Shown here one piece after another: positions 16,153 to 25,307 of a stretch of 64,000 nucleotides of DNA. The stretch is taken from the NCBI RefSeq assembly GCF_023204835.1, contig NZ_CP096270.1:1612001-1676000 (forward strand), read 5' to 3'. This DNA is from Salinarchaeum laminariae. GTDB lineage: Archaea > Halobacteriota > Halobacteria > Halobacteriales > Salinarchaeaceae. The stretch's first letter is position 1. Every line of letters starts with the position of its first letter. The notes under the pieces were generated by a model that saw only the letters and a program-made list of their open reading frames with translations, was not told where the DNA came from and did not search any database. The translations under genes were made by a program, and so were the position numbers.

Positions 16153-18261
16153 TCACTCCTCGTCTCCGAGCACGACGCGTGCCACGATCTCGTAGGGGTC
16201 CTCCTCGTGGCGGATCCCCTCGACGATCTGGAAGGCGTCGTCGGGCGAGAGGAAGTGCGACGTGACGGCCCGGCCGAGCGGGGTGGGTTCGAGCCCGTCG
16301 ATAAACTCGTACTCGAGGCATTTGCCGAGAGCGTGCGTCGTCGGGACCTGGCCGACCATCCGGTCGTTGAGCCGCTTGGCGGCGGTGCCGCCAACGACGA
16401 CGTTCGCGAGCGTCTCTTCGATGCCGGCCGCTCCGTCGTAGCGGGTGCGAACCGGCTCCATTTCGCCTTTCAGCAGCTGGAAGGCGACCTCGTCCTCGGT
16501 GCGCTCCTGTGAGTTGTGGTAGGCGCAGTCCGGTTCCACGAGCACGTAGACGCGGCCGCGGTCGTGGTAATCTGGCCGACCCGCCCGACCGAGCATCTGC
16601 TCGAACTCCTGAACGGTGAGCCACTCGATCCCCATGGCGAGGGAGTCGAAGATGACCTGTGATGCGGGGAAGTCGACACCGGCCGCGAGTGCGGCCGTGG
16701 TGACCACTGCGGAGAGCTCCTGATCCAGAAATCTGCGCTCCACGGATTTGCGCTGGCCGTAGTCGAGACCGGCGTGGTAGGGCGCCGCGCTATAGTCGAG
16801 TTTTCGGGAGATCTCGTGACACCGCCGCCGGGAGTTCGTGAAGATGATCGTCTGGCCGTGGTAGCCCTTCGAGGACTCGTGGTCGTACTCGCGTTTGACC
16901 AATGTGTTCGCGACGTCGGGTTTCTCGCGCCCGTCGGCGAACGTGAGGTGGCGCTCGATCGGGACGGGTCGTTCCTCGAACTCGACGAGCGAGGCGTCGA
17001 GCCCCGCCGCGAGTTCCTCGGGATTGCCCACTGTCGCCGAGAGATAGATCCACTGCGTTCCCTCGGACGGGTCCTGCGTGCCGCTGTCGGTGTCTCTTCC
17101 ACTCCGACTGGCTGCCCGCTCCTCGCAGTAGTATTTCAGTCGCGAGATGAGGCCGTCGAGGCGGTGTCCACGCCCCTCCTCCGCGATCGTGTGCACCTCG
17201 TCGATGACGACCGTCCCGACGTCGCCGAGGTCCTTGCCCACGCGGAGCGAGTGATCGACGCCCTCGTAGGTGCCGACGATGACGTCCGCCGACGGGTCGA
17301 ACGCCTCGCCGCTGTCGCGAACGCGGCTCCCGCCGACGCGGAGGGTGACGTCGAGGACGTCGCCGTAGGCGTCCTGGAAATCCTCGTAGGTCTGGTTGGC
17401 GAGCGCGACGAGCGGCACGAGAAAGAGGAGCTTCCCCTCGCCACGCAGGGCGCGATCGATGCCGGCGAGTTCGCCGACGAGCGTCTTGCCCGTCGCCGTC
17501 GCGCTGACGACGAGCTGGTCCTGGTCGTCGAGGAGGCCGGCGTGGACCGCGCGGCTCTGGACGGGAAGCAACTCGTCGTACTTGCCGTCGAGATACGTCT
17601 GAAGCTGCGGATGGACGTCGAGATTCGCGACCGCGACTGGATCCACGGCGCTCACCGTGGCGTCCATCTCGTCGACCTTCGTGAGGTCCGGATCGAGCTG
17701 TCCCTTGAGGAGGTCGGTGATCCGGTCGAGGTCTCGTACTTCGAGGAGCAGCTCCTCGAGGCGTTTCCGGGCTGCGCCGGTCATCGAACCCTGATGGCGA
17801 AGCTCGCGTTCGAGCTCTCCTTTCGCACAGCTCTGACAGATCGTGTCGTCGCCGTGACTGATCGCAGTCTCCTCCGTAATCGGTGAGTAGCGGCCCGCGT
17901 TCGCACAGAGTCGACAGGTCCTGACGGTCGTCCCTTCGAGTTGATACCCACCGAGACACTCGCGAATCCGCTCTCGGTCGCCGCGGCTCGTCTGCTCGGA
18001 GATGCGGATCCGATCGGCGCGTCGCGCGATCTCGACGAACTCGGTGGGGTCCCGCAGGTCCTCCTGGGCGCCCTTGAGCACGCGGAAGCGCCCGGGCCGG
18101 GCCCCGGCGTCGGTCGCCTTGAGTTCGAGCTTCGCGCGAAAGAGTCGGTCGCCGTCGCGGTAGGGCGCGACGAGAATATCGTCGCCGCTCCCGTGGAGGA
18201 ACAGCGTTCCGACCCGCATCGCCTGTGCTGGCACGGCGATCGGTAGGCAGTGAGAGGCCAA
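16153..18261 (-). CDS. Ski2-like DEAD/DEAH-box helicase with zinc finger
   Basis: The 702-residue protein has a possible later start at the Met at 18219 (MRVGTLFLHG). The first 200 residues are a family-specific domain with a zinc finger (CRLCANAGR ... ICQSCAKGE). The helicase core follows: Q-like LPVQSRAV, motif I SATATGKT near 252, motif II DEVH near 345, motif III LSATVGNPEEL, motif V TTAALAAGVDFPA and motif VI QMLGRAGRPDYHDRG. Its architecture resembles archaeal Ski2/Hel308 relatives; I recall a haloarchaeal helicase family with a DUF5814 tag. It could act on RNA or DNA. It lacks the Hel308 C-terminal ratchet signature seen in the separate gene at 45440. Confidence 0.8.
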   Translation of the reverse strand: MASHCLPIAVPAQAMRVGTLFLHGSGDDILVAPYRDGDRLFRAKLELKATDAGARPGRFRVLKGAQEDLRDPTEFVEIARRADRIRISEQTSRGDRERIRECLGGYQLEGTTVRTCRLCANAGRYSPITEETAISHGDDTICQSCAKGELERELRHQGSMTGAARKRLEELLLEVRDLDRITDLLKGQLDPDLTKVDEMDATVSAVDPVAVANLDVHPQLQTYLDGKYDELLPVQSRAVHAGLLDDQDQLVVSATATGKTLVGELAGIDRALRGEGKLLFLVPLVALANQTYEDFQDAYGDVLDVTLRVGGSRVRDSGEAFDPSADVIVGTYEGVDHSLRVGKDLGDVGTVVIDEVHTIAEEGRGHRLDGLISRLKYYCEERAASRSGRDTDSGTQDPSEGTQWIYLSATVGNPEELAAGLDASLVEFEERPVPIERHLTFADGREKPDVANTLVKREYDHESSKGYHGQTIIFTNSRRRCHEISRKLDYSAAPYHAGLDYGQRKSVERRFLDQELSAVVTTAALAAGVDFPASQVIFDSLAMGIEWLTVQEFEQMLGRAGRPDYHDRGRVYVLVEPDCAYHNSQERTEDEVAFQLLKGEMEPVRTRYDGAAGIEETLANVVVGGTAAKRLNDRMVGQVPTTHALGKCLEYEFIDGLEPTPLGRAVTSHFLSPDDAFQIVEGIRHEEDPYEIVARVVLGDEE

Positions 18262-18315
18262 GAGTGGTTCGTCTCGCGATACGACGACGGGCCCGTACCG
18301 AGCTACTGATCTGCC

Positions 18316-18717
18316 CTACTCCACCAGCTCGATCGCGTCATCGCCGTTTGGGACGCCACAGAGGAAGGCGGCCGTAGCGTCGCCGTCGTTGCGGTACCAG
18401 TGGACCGTCCCGGCTGGGATTAGCAGGCCATCCCCGGGCCGGATCCGATGCTCCCCGGCAGCGAGGTCCTCGTCGGTGCCGCCTTCGGTCCCCTCGATCC
18501 CCACGACGTACTCGCCGGCGAGGACGTACTGGACGTGCTCGACCTCGTTGGTGTGCCGCGGGACGCTGGCGCCGGGATCGAGAGTGAACCGACGGAGTGC
18601 GAACGTCGGCGCGCCGTCGGTTTCGTCGATCAGGACGCCCTTTTCGAGCCCGTCGGCCGCGTCGACTGCTTCGTACTCGACCGCCTCGCGATCGTGGATC
18701 ACTGGCTGGGCAGGCAT
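18316..18717 (-). CDS. Cupin domain protein
   Basis: 133 residues from the Met at 18717 (MPAQPVIHDREAVEYEAV); an upstream in-frame Met at 18780 would add 21 residues of poor character. The single cupin barrel shows motif 1 (VPRHTNEVEHVQYVLAGE) with two His and one Glu, and motif 2 (PGDGLLIPAGTVHWYRND) with the third His, so a metal-binding site is intact. The closest general role is a small-molecule dioxygenase, isomerase or binding protein. The substrate cannot be told from sequence. Confidence 0.8.
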   Translation of the reverse strand: MPAQPVIHDREAVEYEAVDAADGLEKGVLIDETDGAPTFALRRFTLDPGASVPRHTNEVEHVQYVLAGEYVVGIEGTEGGTDEDLAAGEHRIRPGDGLLIPAGTVHWYRNDGDATAAFLCGVPNGDDAIELVE

Positions 18718-18887
18718 ACCGTCCAATCGGAGGGCGGGCCCCAAGTAGCTCCCGCCCGTGAGCGTCGTGGCGCCCGCCAATCGATATCACGACGTCCGCA
18801 CGCAAACGGTTCTCGTGCCCGTTTCGAGCCGTTTCACGGCGTCCGTGCCAACCTTGATACTCGTGGACAGCCAACGTGGTCGTAGCC

Positions 18888-19454
18888 ATGGACTGCAGGG
18901 TCGTCGTCGAAGCCGCCGTGCCGGTGTACGACGTCGAGACGGCCGACGAGGCGGTGCGGATCGCCATCTCGAAGACTGGCGAGATGCTCAATCCCGACCT
19001 CAACTACGTCGAAATCGACATGGGCGAGCGATCCTGCCCCCACTGCGACCACGCGCTCGAGACGGCCTTCATCGCTGCCGACGAGGGCCTCGTCGCGCTC
19101 GAACTCGAGATGACGGTGTTCAACGTCGAACGCGAGGAGCACGCCTCCCGAATTGCGCGCAAGGAGATCGGCCAGCGTCTCGAGAATATCCCCCTGGAGG
19201 TGCTCGAAGTGGAGATCATCGAGGACGAGGACGACGCCGCTGAGGCGGACGCCGACGATCAGGACTCTCACGAACAGGACGCGACGGAGCAAGACCAGGG
19301 AGGCGATGCGGAACCGTCGGAGACTGACGACAGCCGAGCCGGTGACACCGGCGATGTAGATCGTGCGGAGGCCTCCGATGGAACTGGTGAACCCGACGAG
19401 CCCGAGGATTCAGACGAGGAGGTTCTCCCGGAGTTCGAGGATCTGATCGAGTGA
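18888..19454 (+). CDS. UPF0212 / DUF555 family protein
   Basis: 188 residues from the Met at 18888 (MDCRVVVEAAVPVYDVET); a Met 12 bases upstream is less conserved. The first 110 residues are the archaeal UPF0212 domain, with an MGERSCPHCDHALETAF zinc-like C-x2-C motif and a KEIGQRLENIPLEVLEVE ending. The remaining 80 residues form a haloarchaeal Asp/Glu/Ser-rich tail. The function is unknown; the family is widespread in archaea as a single copy. Confidence 0.88.
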   Translation: MDCRVVVEAAVPVYDVETADEAVRIAISKTGEMLNPDLNYVEIDMGERSCPHCDHALETAFIAADEGLVALELEMTVFNVEREEHASRIARKEIGQRLENIPLEVLEVEIIEDEDDAAEADADDQDSHEQDATEQDQGGDAEPSETDDSRAGDTGDVDRAEASDGTGEPDEPEDSDEEVLPEFEDLIE

Positions 19455-19622
19455 TTGGCTGTCTGTATATGTGTGATCGTCGCCGAACGCGTGAGCTGCT
19501 GCTATCGCTTGGCTATCAGTGATCGACGCGATGGGACGACGTCGAAACGGGTAGTGACTGGGCTGTTGCCACCCAGTACAGACTGCGCGGAGATGAAAAA
19601 ACCGCAAACAACGAGTCGTCGA

Positions 19623-19859
19623 TCAGTCGGCAGCGGCGGGGACGCGCTCCTCCACGTCCTCGTCCATGTCGTTGGTGATGCCTCGAGCCAGTGCGAAGAC
19701 GGCCGTCTTGTGGTCCGTCTTCGATTTGTGGATCGATGTCGGGCGAACCCCCATCTCCTCGTAGGTGGAGAGGTCGAGCTCGCTACCGAAGTGTGCTTCT
19801 ACGTCGGTGGATACCTCCGCGAGAAGGCCGTGGAGGTGGATGAGCTCCTGCTTCTTCAT
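19623..19859 (-). CDS. UPF0058 family protein
   Basis: 78 residues from the Met at 19859 (MKKQELIHLHGLLAEV), the conserved start of this small archaeal family; a Met two codons upstream is also possible. The conserved His residues of KQELIHLHGLL and of SIHKSKTDHK could bind metal. The protein is helical and soluble. Its function is unknown. It is transcribed divergently from the aIF2-beta gene. Confidence 0.88.
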   Translation of the reverse strand: MKKQELIHLHGLLAEVSTDVEAHFGSELDLSTYEEMGVRPTSIHKSKTDHKTAVFALARGITNDMDEDVEERVPAAAD

Positions 19860-19992
19860 GAGCACGTGTTGCTAGAGACTGGAGGGTTATATTATTATCT
19901 TGAGGAAAGTTACCATGGTCCGTGCGAGTGCGACCCGTATGGAACCGTGATGGTTTAGCTGATTCCTGCGGCGATTCTCGGGAGCTGAACTC

Positions 19993-19998
19993 TTTTTA
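19993..19998 (+). promoter_or_regulatory. TATA-like element of the aIF2-beta gene
   Basis: TTTTTA is centred about 26 bases before the ATG at 20022. This is the spacing expected for a leaderless haloarchaeal transcript starting at or next to the initiation codon. Confidence 0.6.
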
Positions 19999-20021
19999 GG
20001 GTGTGCCTGTACACGTCGAGT

Positions 20022-20426
20022 ATGGAGTACGAGGACAAACTCGACCGAGCACTCGAGGAGACGCCCGACATCGGCGACGAGTCCGCGCGACTCTCGATTC
20101 CCGATCCGGAGGTGCGCCAGGAGGGAAACGTCACGGTCTACGAGAACTTTCAGGATACAGTGACCACGCTCTCGCGTGATCCCGAACACGTTCTAAAGCA
20201 TCTCCAGAACGAGGTCGGCACGAGCGCCCACATCGACGAGAGCGGGCGCGCCCGGCTCACCGGCTCCTTCTCTGAGCGTCGGGTCTCTGACGCCCTCGAT
20301 GCCTACACCGAGGAGTTCGTCACCTGTTCGGAGTGTGGTCTTCCCGACACGCGCCTCGAGAAGGAGAAGGGTACCGTTGTCGTCCGCTGTGAGGCCTGCG
20401 GCGCACTCTCGCCGACGAGCTCCTGA
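20022..20426 (+). CDS. Translation initiation factor aIF2 subunit beta
   Basis: 134 residues from the ATG at 20022 (MEYEDKLDRALEETP). The central alpha-beta domain (NVTVYENFQDTVTTLSRD, HVLKHLQNEVGTSAHID) is followed by the C-terminal zinc ribbon, C-S-E-C-G ... C-E-A-C-G. Together with the alpha and gamma subunits it delivers initiator Met-tRNA to the small ribosomal subunit. Length and domain order are normal for the archaeal factor. It has its own TATA-like element and is probably leaderless. Confidence 0.93.
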   Translation: MEYEDKLDRALEETPDIGDESARLSIPDPEVRQEGNVTVYENFQDTVTTLSRDPEHVLKHLQNEVGTSAHIDESGRARLTGSFSERRVSDALDAYTEEFVTCSECGLPDTRLEKEKGTVVVRCEACGALSPTSS

Positions 20427-20556
20427 GCGGGCGCACAGAAACGCTGCGAGTCAGCGGACAGAGTTGTGAGCGGATGTGGAGGTGGGCTCTCACTCAGCCA
20501 CTCACTCACTCTTTCTCTCGAACACGTCCGTTCGCTCTGCTAGGGAGTTTCGATCG

Positions 20557-20739
20557 TCACGCGCCGAGTGACTTCATCGTCTCGAGGTCGCGGTCTGTCC
20601 GTGCGAACTCCGCAAGCCGTCGAGAGTTGTGACAGTTCGGACAGTGAAACACTGAGTCGTGAGCCGGCAGTCCGGTGGGCGTCGACTCCCACTCTTTGGA
20701 ACACTCGGGGCACAACAGTCGAACGTACGCTTCGTTCAT
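20557..20739 (-). CDS. Small zinc-ribbon protein
   Basis: 60 residues from the Met at 20739 (MNEAYVRLLCPECSKEWE). Two C-x2-C knuckles (Cys10/13 and Cys33/36) form a complete zinc ribbon, and the tail is charged and helical. A longer reading from 20790 adds 17 residues without support. Such proteins are common single-copy genes in haloarchaea with no known function; nucleic-acid or ribosome binding is plausible from the fold alone. Confidence 0.8.
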   Translation of the reverse strand: MNEAYVRLLCPECSKEWESTPTGLPAHDSVFHCPNCHNSRRLAEFARTDRDLETMKSLGA

Positions 20740-20852
20740 CGCGTGAAAGCCACGTGGGATACCGGGAAAAGTCTTGAGGGTGAATACCACGGTGTGGGGT
20801 CTCAGAGAGATCGAGACTGTACAGAAATGGACTGCGACGAGCGAAACCGTCC

Positions 20853-21866
20853 TCAGGCGGGTGCGGGAGAGCCGTCGTCGCCCTCTGCGGCCTCGAGCAG
20901 TTCCTTGTAGCGGTTCCGGATCGTCACTTCCGAGATGTCGGCGACGTCGCTGACCTCGTTCTGCGTGACCTTCTCGTTGGTGAGGAGGGATGCGGCGTAG
21001 ACTGCCGCGGCAGCGAGGCCGACGGGTGACTTCCCGCTGTGGACGCCGACGTCCTGGGCGCGGTCGAGCAGCTGGCGTGCGCGCCGTTCGACCTCCTCGG
21101 AGAGGCCGAGATCGGAGACGAACCGGGGAACGTACTGCTTGGGGTCGGCGGGCTGGACTTCGAGGCCGAGCTCGCGGACCACGTAGCGGTACGTCCGGGT
21201 GAGCTCCATCTTGTCGACGCGGGAGACTTCCTCCAGCTCGTCGAGGCTGCGCGGCGTGCCGGCCTGTCGCGCGGAGGCGTACAGGCTGGCCGTCGCGACG
21301 CCCTCGATCGAGCGACCGGGGAGCAGGTCCTCTTCGAGCGCGCGCCGATAGATGACGCTGGCCGTCTCGCGAACGTTCTCGGGGAGCCCGAGCGCGCTCG
21401 CCATCCGGTCGATCTCGCCGAGTGCCTGCTTGAGGTTCCGCTCCTTGGAGTCACGCGTGCGGAATCGCTCGTTCCAGGTGCGCAGGCGCTGCATCTTCTC
21501 TCGCTGCCGGCTCGATAGCTGCCGGCCGTAAGCGTCCTTGTCCTGCCAGCCGATGTTGGTCGAGAGCCCCTCGTCGTGCATCATCTTCGTCGTCGGTGCA
21601 CCGACGCGGGATTTTTCGTCTTTCTCGCGAGAGTCGAAGGCTCGCCACTCGGGACCGCGATCGATCTCGTCGCTCTCGACGACGAGGCCACAGTCTTCAC
21701 AGACTGTTTCGCCGTGCTCTTCGTCGTTCCGGAGTGCGCCGCCACACTCGGGACACTGTACTTCCTCGTCGATCTCTTCGGTCTCCTGCTCGCTCTCCGA
21801 CTCCGAACGTTCACTCCTCTGTTCGTCTCGCTGCGCTGTCCGGGTGCGAATGTCTTCCTCGGTCAT
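20853..21866 (-). CDS. tfb: Transcription initiation factor IIB
   Basis: The 337-residue protein starts with an acidic 35-residue leader, then the zinc ribbon C-P-E-C-G ... C-E-D-C-G (about 38-60). The B-reader/linker contains RGPEWRAFDSREKDEKSRVGAP. Two cyclin repeats (about 120-320) hold the TBP- and BRE-contacting helices, with VTQNEVSDVADISEVTIRNRYKEL near the end as the recognition helix region. It recruits RNA polymerase to TBP-bound promoters. Haloarchaea carry several TFB paralogues; which one this is cannot be told here. Confidence 0.95.
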   Translation of the reverse strand: MTEEDIRTRTAQRDEQRSERSESESEQETEEIDEEVQCPECGGALRNDEEHGETVCEDCGLVVESDEIDRGPEWRAFDSREKDEKSRVGAPTTKMMHDEGLSTNIGWQDKDAYGRQLSSRQREKMQRLRTWNERFRTRDSKERNLKQALGEIDRMASALGLPENVRETASVIYRRALEEDLLPGRSIEGVATASLYASARQAGTPRSLDELEEVSRVDKMELTRTYRYVVRELGLEVQPADPKQYVPRFVSDLGLSEEVERRARQLLDRAQDVGVHSGKSPVGLAAAAVYAASLLTNEKVTQNEVSDVADISEVTIRNRYKELLEAAEGDDGSPAPA

Positions 21867-22216
21867 GATGGTTGGATCGGGGGAAACGGGGGAAGAAATG
21901 GATCCCGCGGAGCCCTGATCACTTAACCGTACGTTAGGTAGAAAGCCTTATAAATGTTTCGCCGAGGTATATAAGGAAATGGTGTGAAACGGTCCCACAG
22001 ACATCAGTGTTACCACAGATGTGCGTGACTCGGTCACACGCATACGGATAAATTGTGGGGTCCGGTGTACGGTCGTGCCCATTCTATCAGGTCAGAATGG
22101 GCATCCCTCGCCGCAAATCGGTGGCCGTAGCTGCCACGCAGTGCTCTATCGTATCTCTCGGCGTTTCTTTTCCGGTCGTTGGATCTCTAGAGCCCCACTG
22201 GTTGTGGCGGTCCAAC
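21867..22216. other. Intergenic region upstream of tfb
   Basis: This is the gap between the end of the IMPDH/GMPR-family gene and the tfb start, both on the minus strand. It contains AT-rich promoter-like sequence at 21945-21977 and otherwise GC-rich sequence with no convincing frame, RNA gene or repeat. tfb therefore probably has its own promoter and a leader of about 55 bases. Confidence 0.45.
21947..21954 (-). promoter_or_regulatory. TATA box candidate for tfb
   Basis: TTTATAAG on the minus strand lies about 80 bases upstream of the tfb ATG. A second AT-rich CCTTATATA at 21976-21968 is 20 bases farther out. Either could be the TATA element; the pair may indicate two start sites. Confidence 0.5.
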
Positions 22217-23329
22217 TCAGTCGTCGTCGCCAGGCTGTCCCGCCGAGTCGACGGACACTGACTCCCACTCGTGGTCGCCGTGTGCGCCCTCTCGTTCCTT
22301 CGCGCTGCCAGCGACGGCGACGAACTCGGCGGTGGCGCGCGCTGACTCGATCGTCGCACCGCCACAGTAGGAGAGCCCCGAGCGAATGCCACCAGCGAAC
22401 TCCTCGACGACGTCCTCGACTGCCCCCGTGTACGGCGTGAATCCTTCGACGCCCTCGTCCGCCGCCGGAAGATGGCTATCCACCTCGTCAGATTTGTCCT
22501 CGCGGTCCTCCGCAGCGGCGGTGGTCGCCATTCCGCGGGAGCGTTTGTACCGAACTCCGTCGATCAACACCACCTCGCTGGGCGCTTCGGCCGTTCCGGC
22601 GAAGAGGCTACCCATCATGACGGTATCCGCGCCGGCCATCAGCGCCTTCACTGCGTCACCGGAGGAGCGAATGCCACCGTCGGCGACGAGTCGAACGTCG
22701 CCACCGGAGACCGTCTCGATCCTCGCCGCCGCGTCGGCGCAGTCGTCGACGGCAGTGAGCTGTGGCACGCCGGCACCCGCAACCACGCGCGTCGTACAGT
22801 GTGAGCCCGGCCCGATTCCGACCTTCACCGCGTCCGCACCAGCAGCCGCGAGGTCCCGAACACCCTCCGCCGTCGCGACGTTGCCGGCGACGATCTCTGC
22901 GTCGGGGAAAGCTCCGCGGAGGTCCGCAACTGCGTCCAGACACCGCTCGAGATGTCCGTGCGCGACGTCGACGACGAGACAGGCCGCGCCCGCGTCGAGG
23001 ACCGCCTCCGCGCGAGCCAGATACGCCTCGTCGATGCCGATCGCCGCGCCACAGCGTTCGCCCGCGTCCGTGACCGACTGGACCTCCGCAGCCTGCGTCT
23101 CGGCGTCTACGAACCGGTGGATCGTGCCGAAGCCGCCAGCCGACGAGAGCGCGATCGCGAGGCCTGACTCCGTGACCGTGTCCATCGGTGCCGAGAGCAG
23201 CGGGCTCTCGAGCTCGATCGCGTCCGTGAGATGAGTCGTGAGATCCACGTCGCTCCGGCTGTTGACCGGCGAGCGCTGCGGCACGAGCAGGGCGTCCCCG
23301 TAGGACAGCCCCGTTCTGACGTCGTCCAT
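22217..23329 (-). CDS. IMP dehydrogenase / GMP reductase family protein
   Basis: The 370-residue TIM-barrel enzyme has the shared signature [23 protein letters not shown] with the catalytic Cys near 180, phosphate-binding [16 protein letters not shown], and MMGSLFAGT. It begins [20 protein letters not shown] and contains the [10 protein letters not shown] element. It has no CBS pair, so it is shorter than typical IMP dehydrogenase and matches the length of GMP reductase or CBS-less IMPDH-like proteins. The flap after [12 protein letters not shown] is long. Whether it oxidises IMP or reduces GMP cannot be decided by eye. Confidence 0.8.
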   Translation of the reverse strand: MDDVRTGLSYGDALLVPQRSPVNSRSDVDLTTHLTDAIELESPLLSAPMDTVTESGLAIALSSAGGFGTIHRFVDAETQAAEVQSVTDAGERCGAAIGIDEAYLARAEAVLDAGAACLVVDVAHGHLERCLDAVADLRGAFPDAEIVAGNVATAEGVRDLAAAGADAVKVGIGPGSHCTTRVVAGAGVPQLTAVDDCADAAARIETVSGGDVRLVADGGIRSSGDAVKALMAGADTVMMGSLFAGTAEAPSEVVLIDGVRYKRSRGMATTAAAEDREDKSDEVDSHLPAADEGVEGFTPYTGAVEDVVEEFAGGIRSGLSYCGGATIESARATAEFVAVAGSAKEREGAHGDHEWESVSVDSAGQPGDDD

Positions 23330-23518
23330 GCCCTAGGAAAGGTGGCGTTCGACGGGCAAAACGGTGCTGGTGAATAGGGGGTAGGTGGCGTTGGAAGCAG
23401 GGCAGCTACGACGACCTCCCACGGAAGCCCCCTCCCGCTCGTCGGTTTACGCTCGCTGTGCTCCTCGCCTCGCTGGCGCTCGGCTCCGGTGGCCGGAGGT
23501 TTCCTCCGGCACTTGACG

Positions 23519-23556
23519 AGTGGTTCGAGAGAGCAAAGCTCTCTCGTCATCACGAA
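23519..23556 (+). repeat. Nested-hairpin repeat, copy C (core only)
   Basis: The stretch AGTGGTTCGAGAGAGC...GCTCTCTCGTCATCACGAAA matches positions 10939-10977 of copy A with one or two mismatches. The outer arms differ, and the AAGACGCGAAGCGTCTT stem is replaced by AAATCGAAGATTTT. This suggests modular exchange of stems. Confidence 0.75.
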
Positions 23557-23627
23557 AATCGAAGATTTTCGGGCGACTTCGCTCGTCATCGCTTGCGTCG
23601 CCTACACCGACGACCGGTCGGCCCCTT

Positions 23628-23932
23628 CCGAAGTCCCACACTGGGGTTTTTCCACCGATCGCGAAACCTCGTTGGGGCCCTTGGCGCGCGCTGCGCGATG
23701 GCCGCGAGCCCCATGCGGGCGAGCGGCCACTCGCCGACACCGTGCGAGGGCCGAGCACCGCAGCGCGAGCGAGGAGCGCAGAAGGCTGGGGAGGAGTGAG
23801 GCTGTTTGGGTGGGCTACGAAAGGGGCCGATCGCTCGGCGTGCGTCACGAAGTAAGCACCGCAGCCGAGCGGAGCGAGGCGAGGAGCGCAACGAGTGAGG
23901 TGCGTCGAGCGATCGGGGGCTTTCGGAGGCGT
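23628..23932 (-). repeat. Dispersed ~300-base element, copy 1
   Basis: Its reverse complement matches 61157-61432 in ordered blocks: GCCTCCGAAAGCCCCCGATC followed by GCTC, then after 70-71 bases GAGCGATCGGCCCCTTTCG, then CCTCCCCAGCC, CCCTCGCAC and GTGGGACT. The first two blocks contain an inverted CGATCGCTC / GAGCGATCG pair. No coding frame is shared. Confidence 0.75.
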
Positions 23933-24115
23933 CGGCAGACGATCTACCCCTGAAATGCTACCCAAATCCACCCCTCCCTCACGCCCACACAGTCACGTTC
24001 AGCACCAAAGCGGCGCTGAGATCGCTCGAACGGTGCCGCTCGCGCTCGCTCGAGCCGTTTCGGGGCGATCCGAAGGGGAACCCTTACGTGCCTCGGTGGG
24101 ATAGCCGGGTGTACT

Positions 24116-24544
24116 ATGGCGAACGGCAAATACGCGGGGCGCAAGCTCCAGAAGGACCGCCAGAAGCACCGGTGGTCCGACTCGGAGTACGCCCGACGCG
24201 AGCGGGGACTCAAGGAGAAATCCGACCCGCTCGAGGGCGCACCCCAGGCACGAGGCATCGTACTCGAAAAGATCGGCATCGAGGCCAAGCAGCCCAACTC
24301 TGCAGTCCGGAAATGTGTCCGGGTCCAGCTGATCAAGAACGGCAAGCAGGTCTCTGCCTTCTGTCCCGGTGACGGCGCTATCTCCTTCATCGACGAGCAC
24401 GACGAGGTCACCATCGCGGGGATCGGCGGTGCGAAGGGTCGTGCGATGGGGGACATCTCCGGCGTGAACTACAAGGTCGAGAAGGTCAACGGCGTGGCCA
24501 TGCTCGAACTCGTCCGCGGGAACGCGGAGAAGCCGGTGCGATAA
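24116..24544 (+). CDS. rps12: 30S ribosomal protein S12
   Basis: The 142-residue protein begins [20 protein letters not shown] and is the archaeal uS12 type, with the decoding-centre loops [15 protein letters not shown] and [17 protein letters not shown] conserved. It lies at the A-site face of the small subunit. Two bases separate it from rps7, so the two are co-transcribed. The usual upstream neighbours in archaea (rpoA2, nusA) are not present here; a long repeat-bearing gap precedes it. Confidence 0.96.
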   Translation: MANGKYAGRKLQKDRQKHRWSDSEYARRERGLKEKSDPLEGAPQARGIVLEKIGIEAKQPNSAVRKCVRVQLIKNGKQVSAFCPGDGAISFIDEHDEVTIAGIGGAKGRAMGDISGVNYKVEKVNGVAMLELVRGNAEKPVR

Positions 24545-24546
24545 CG

Positions 24547-25119
24547 ATGAGTGAAGCAGCATCCCAGCCGCTCCTGTTCGGCGAGTACGAGATCGAGGGC
24601 ATCGAGTACTCCGACCCGAGCACGGAACGGTACATCTCGGTGACGCCCGTCGCCCACAGCATGGGCCGCCACGCGGACAAGCAGTTCGCCAAGAGCGAGA
24701 TCTCCATCGTCGAGCGGCTGATCAACCGGCTGATGCAGACCGAGGAGAACACGGGCAAGAAGCAGCAGGCGACCAAGATCGTCCGCGAGGCGTTCTCCGA
24801 GATCGACGAGCGCGTCGACGAGAACCCGATTCAGGTCCTCGTCGAGGCCGTCGAGAACGCTGCGCCCCGCGAGGAGACCGTCCGCCTGAAATACGGTGGC
24901 ATCTCCGTCCCGAAGGCAGTCGACGTCGCACCCCAGCGCCGCGTCGACACCGCTCTCGAACTGCTCGCCCAGGGGACCTACAACGCGTCGTTCAAGTCCC
25001 CGGTCGACGTCGAGGAGGCGCTCGCCGACCAGCTGCTCGGCGCAGCCAACGACGACGTGGACACCTACGCGGTGAACCAGAAGGAAGAGAAGGAACGCGT
25101 CGCCGCCGCAGCGCGGTAA
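24547..25119 (+). CDS. rps7: 30S ribosomal protein S7
   Basis: The 190-residue archaeal uS7 protein has EISIVERLINRLMQTEENTGKK, ENPIQVLVEAVENAAPREE and the C-terminal ESIAREL-like VEEALADQLLGAANDD. It nucleates assembly of the 3' domain of 16S rRNA and lines the E site. It follows rps12 with two bases between. No elongation factor gene follows on this strand; the next genes are on the minus strand. Confidence 0.96.
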   Translation: MSEAASQPLLFGEYEIEGIEYSDPSTERYISVTPVAHSMGRHADKQFAKSEISIVERLINRLMQTEENTGKKQQATKIVREAFSEIDERVDENPIQVLVEAVENAAPREETVRLKYGGISVPKAVDVAPQRRVDTALELLAQGTYNASFKSPVDVEEALADQLLGAANDDVDTYAVNQKEEKERVAAAAR

Positions 25120-25307
25120 CGCCGTTCGCTCTGCGATTTTTCGTTTCCACTCTCCGTCCGACGGTCAGCAGCGGCACTCGTCGGCGTTCCTCCGCTCCGG
25201 CGCAAGGTGGCAGGTGGTCGCCCGCGACGCGGTCGAGGTACCCTTCGGGCACTCACACAGACGCCTAGAAGACGTTCAGTTCTCCAGCCGGTCCTTTCTG
25301 GCGGCTC

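Larger units (their letters stand above)
23330..24115. other. Long non-coding region before rps12 carrying two repeat families
   Basis: This 786-base stretch has no credible gene; the frames that cross it are repeat-driven and Arg/Ser/Ala-rich. It holds the diverged nested-hairpin copy C near 23519-23556, with an extra hairpin CCGGAGGTTTCCTCCGG just before it, and the approximately 300-base dispersed element at 23628-23932. A promoter for rps12 should lie close to 24080-24090 (CCCTTACGTG). Confidence 0.6.

Noticed and set aside
23447..23971. Arg/Ser/Pro-rich frames on both strands before rps12
   Set aside because: They run through the hairpin and dispersed repeats, have no acidic haloarchaeal composition and overlap one another in several frames.
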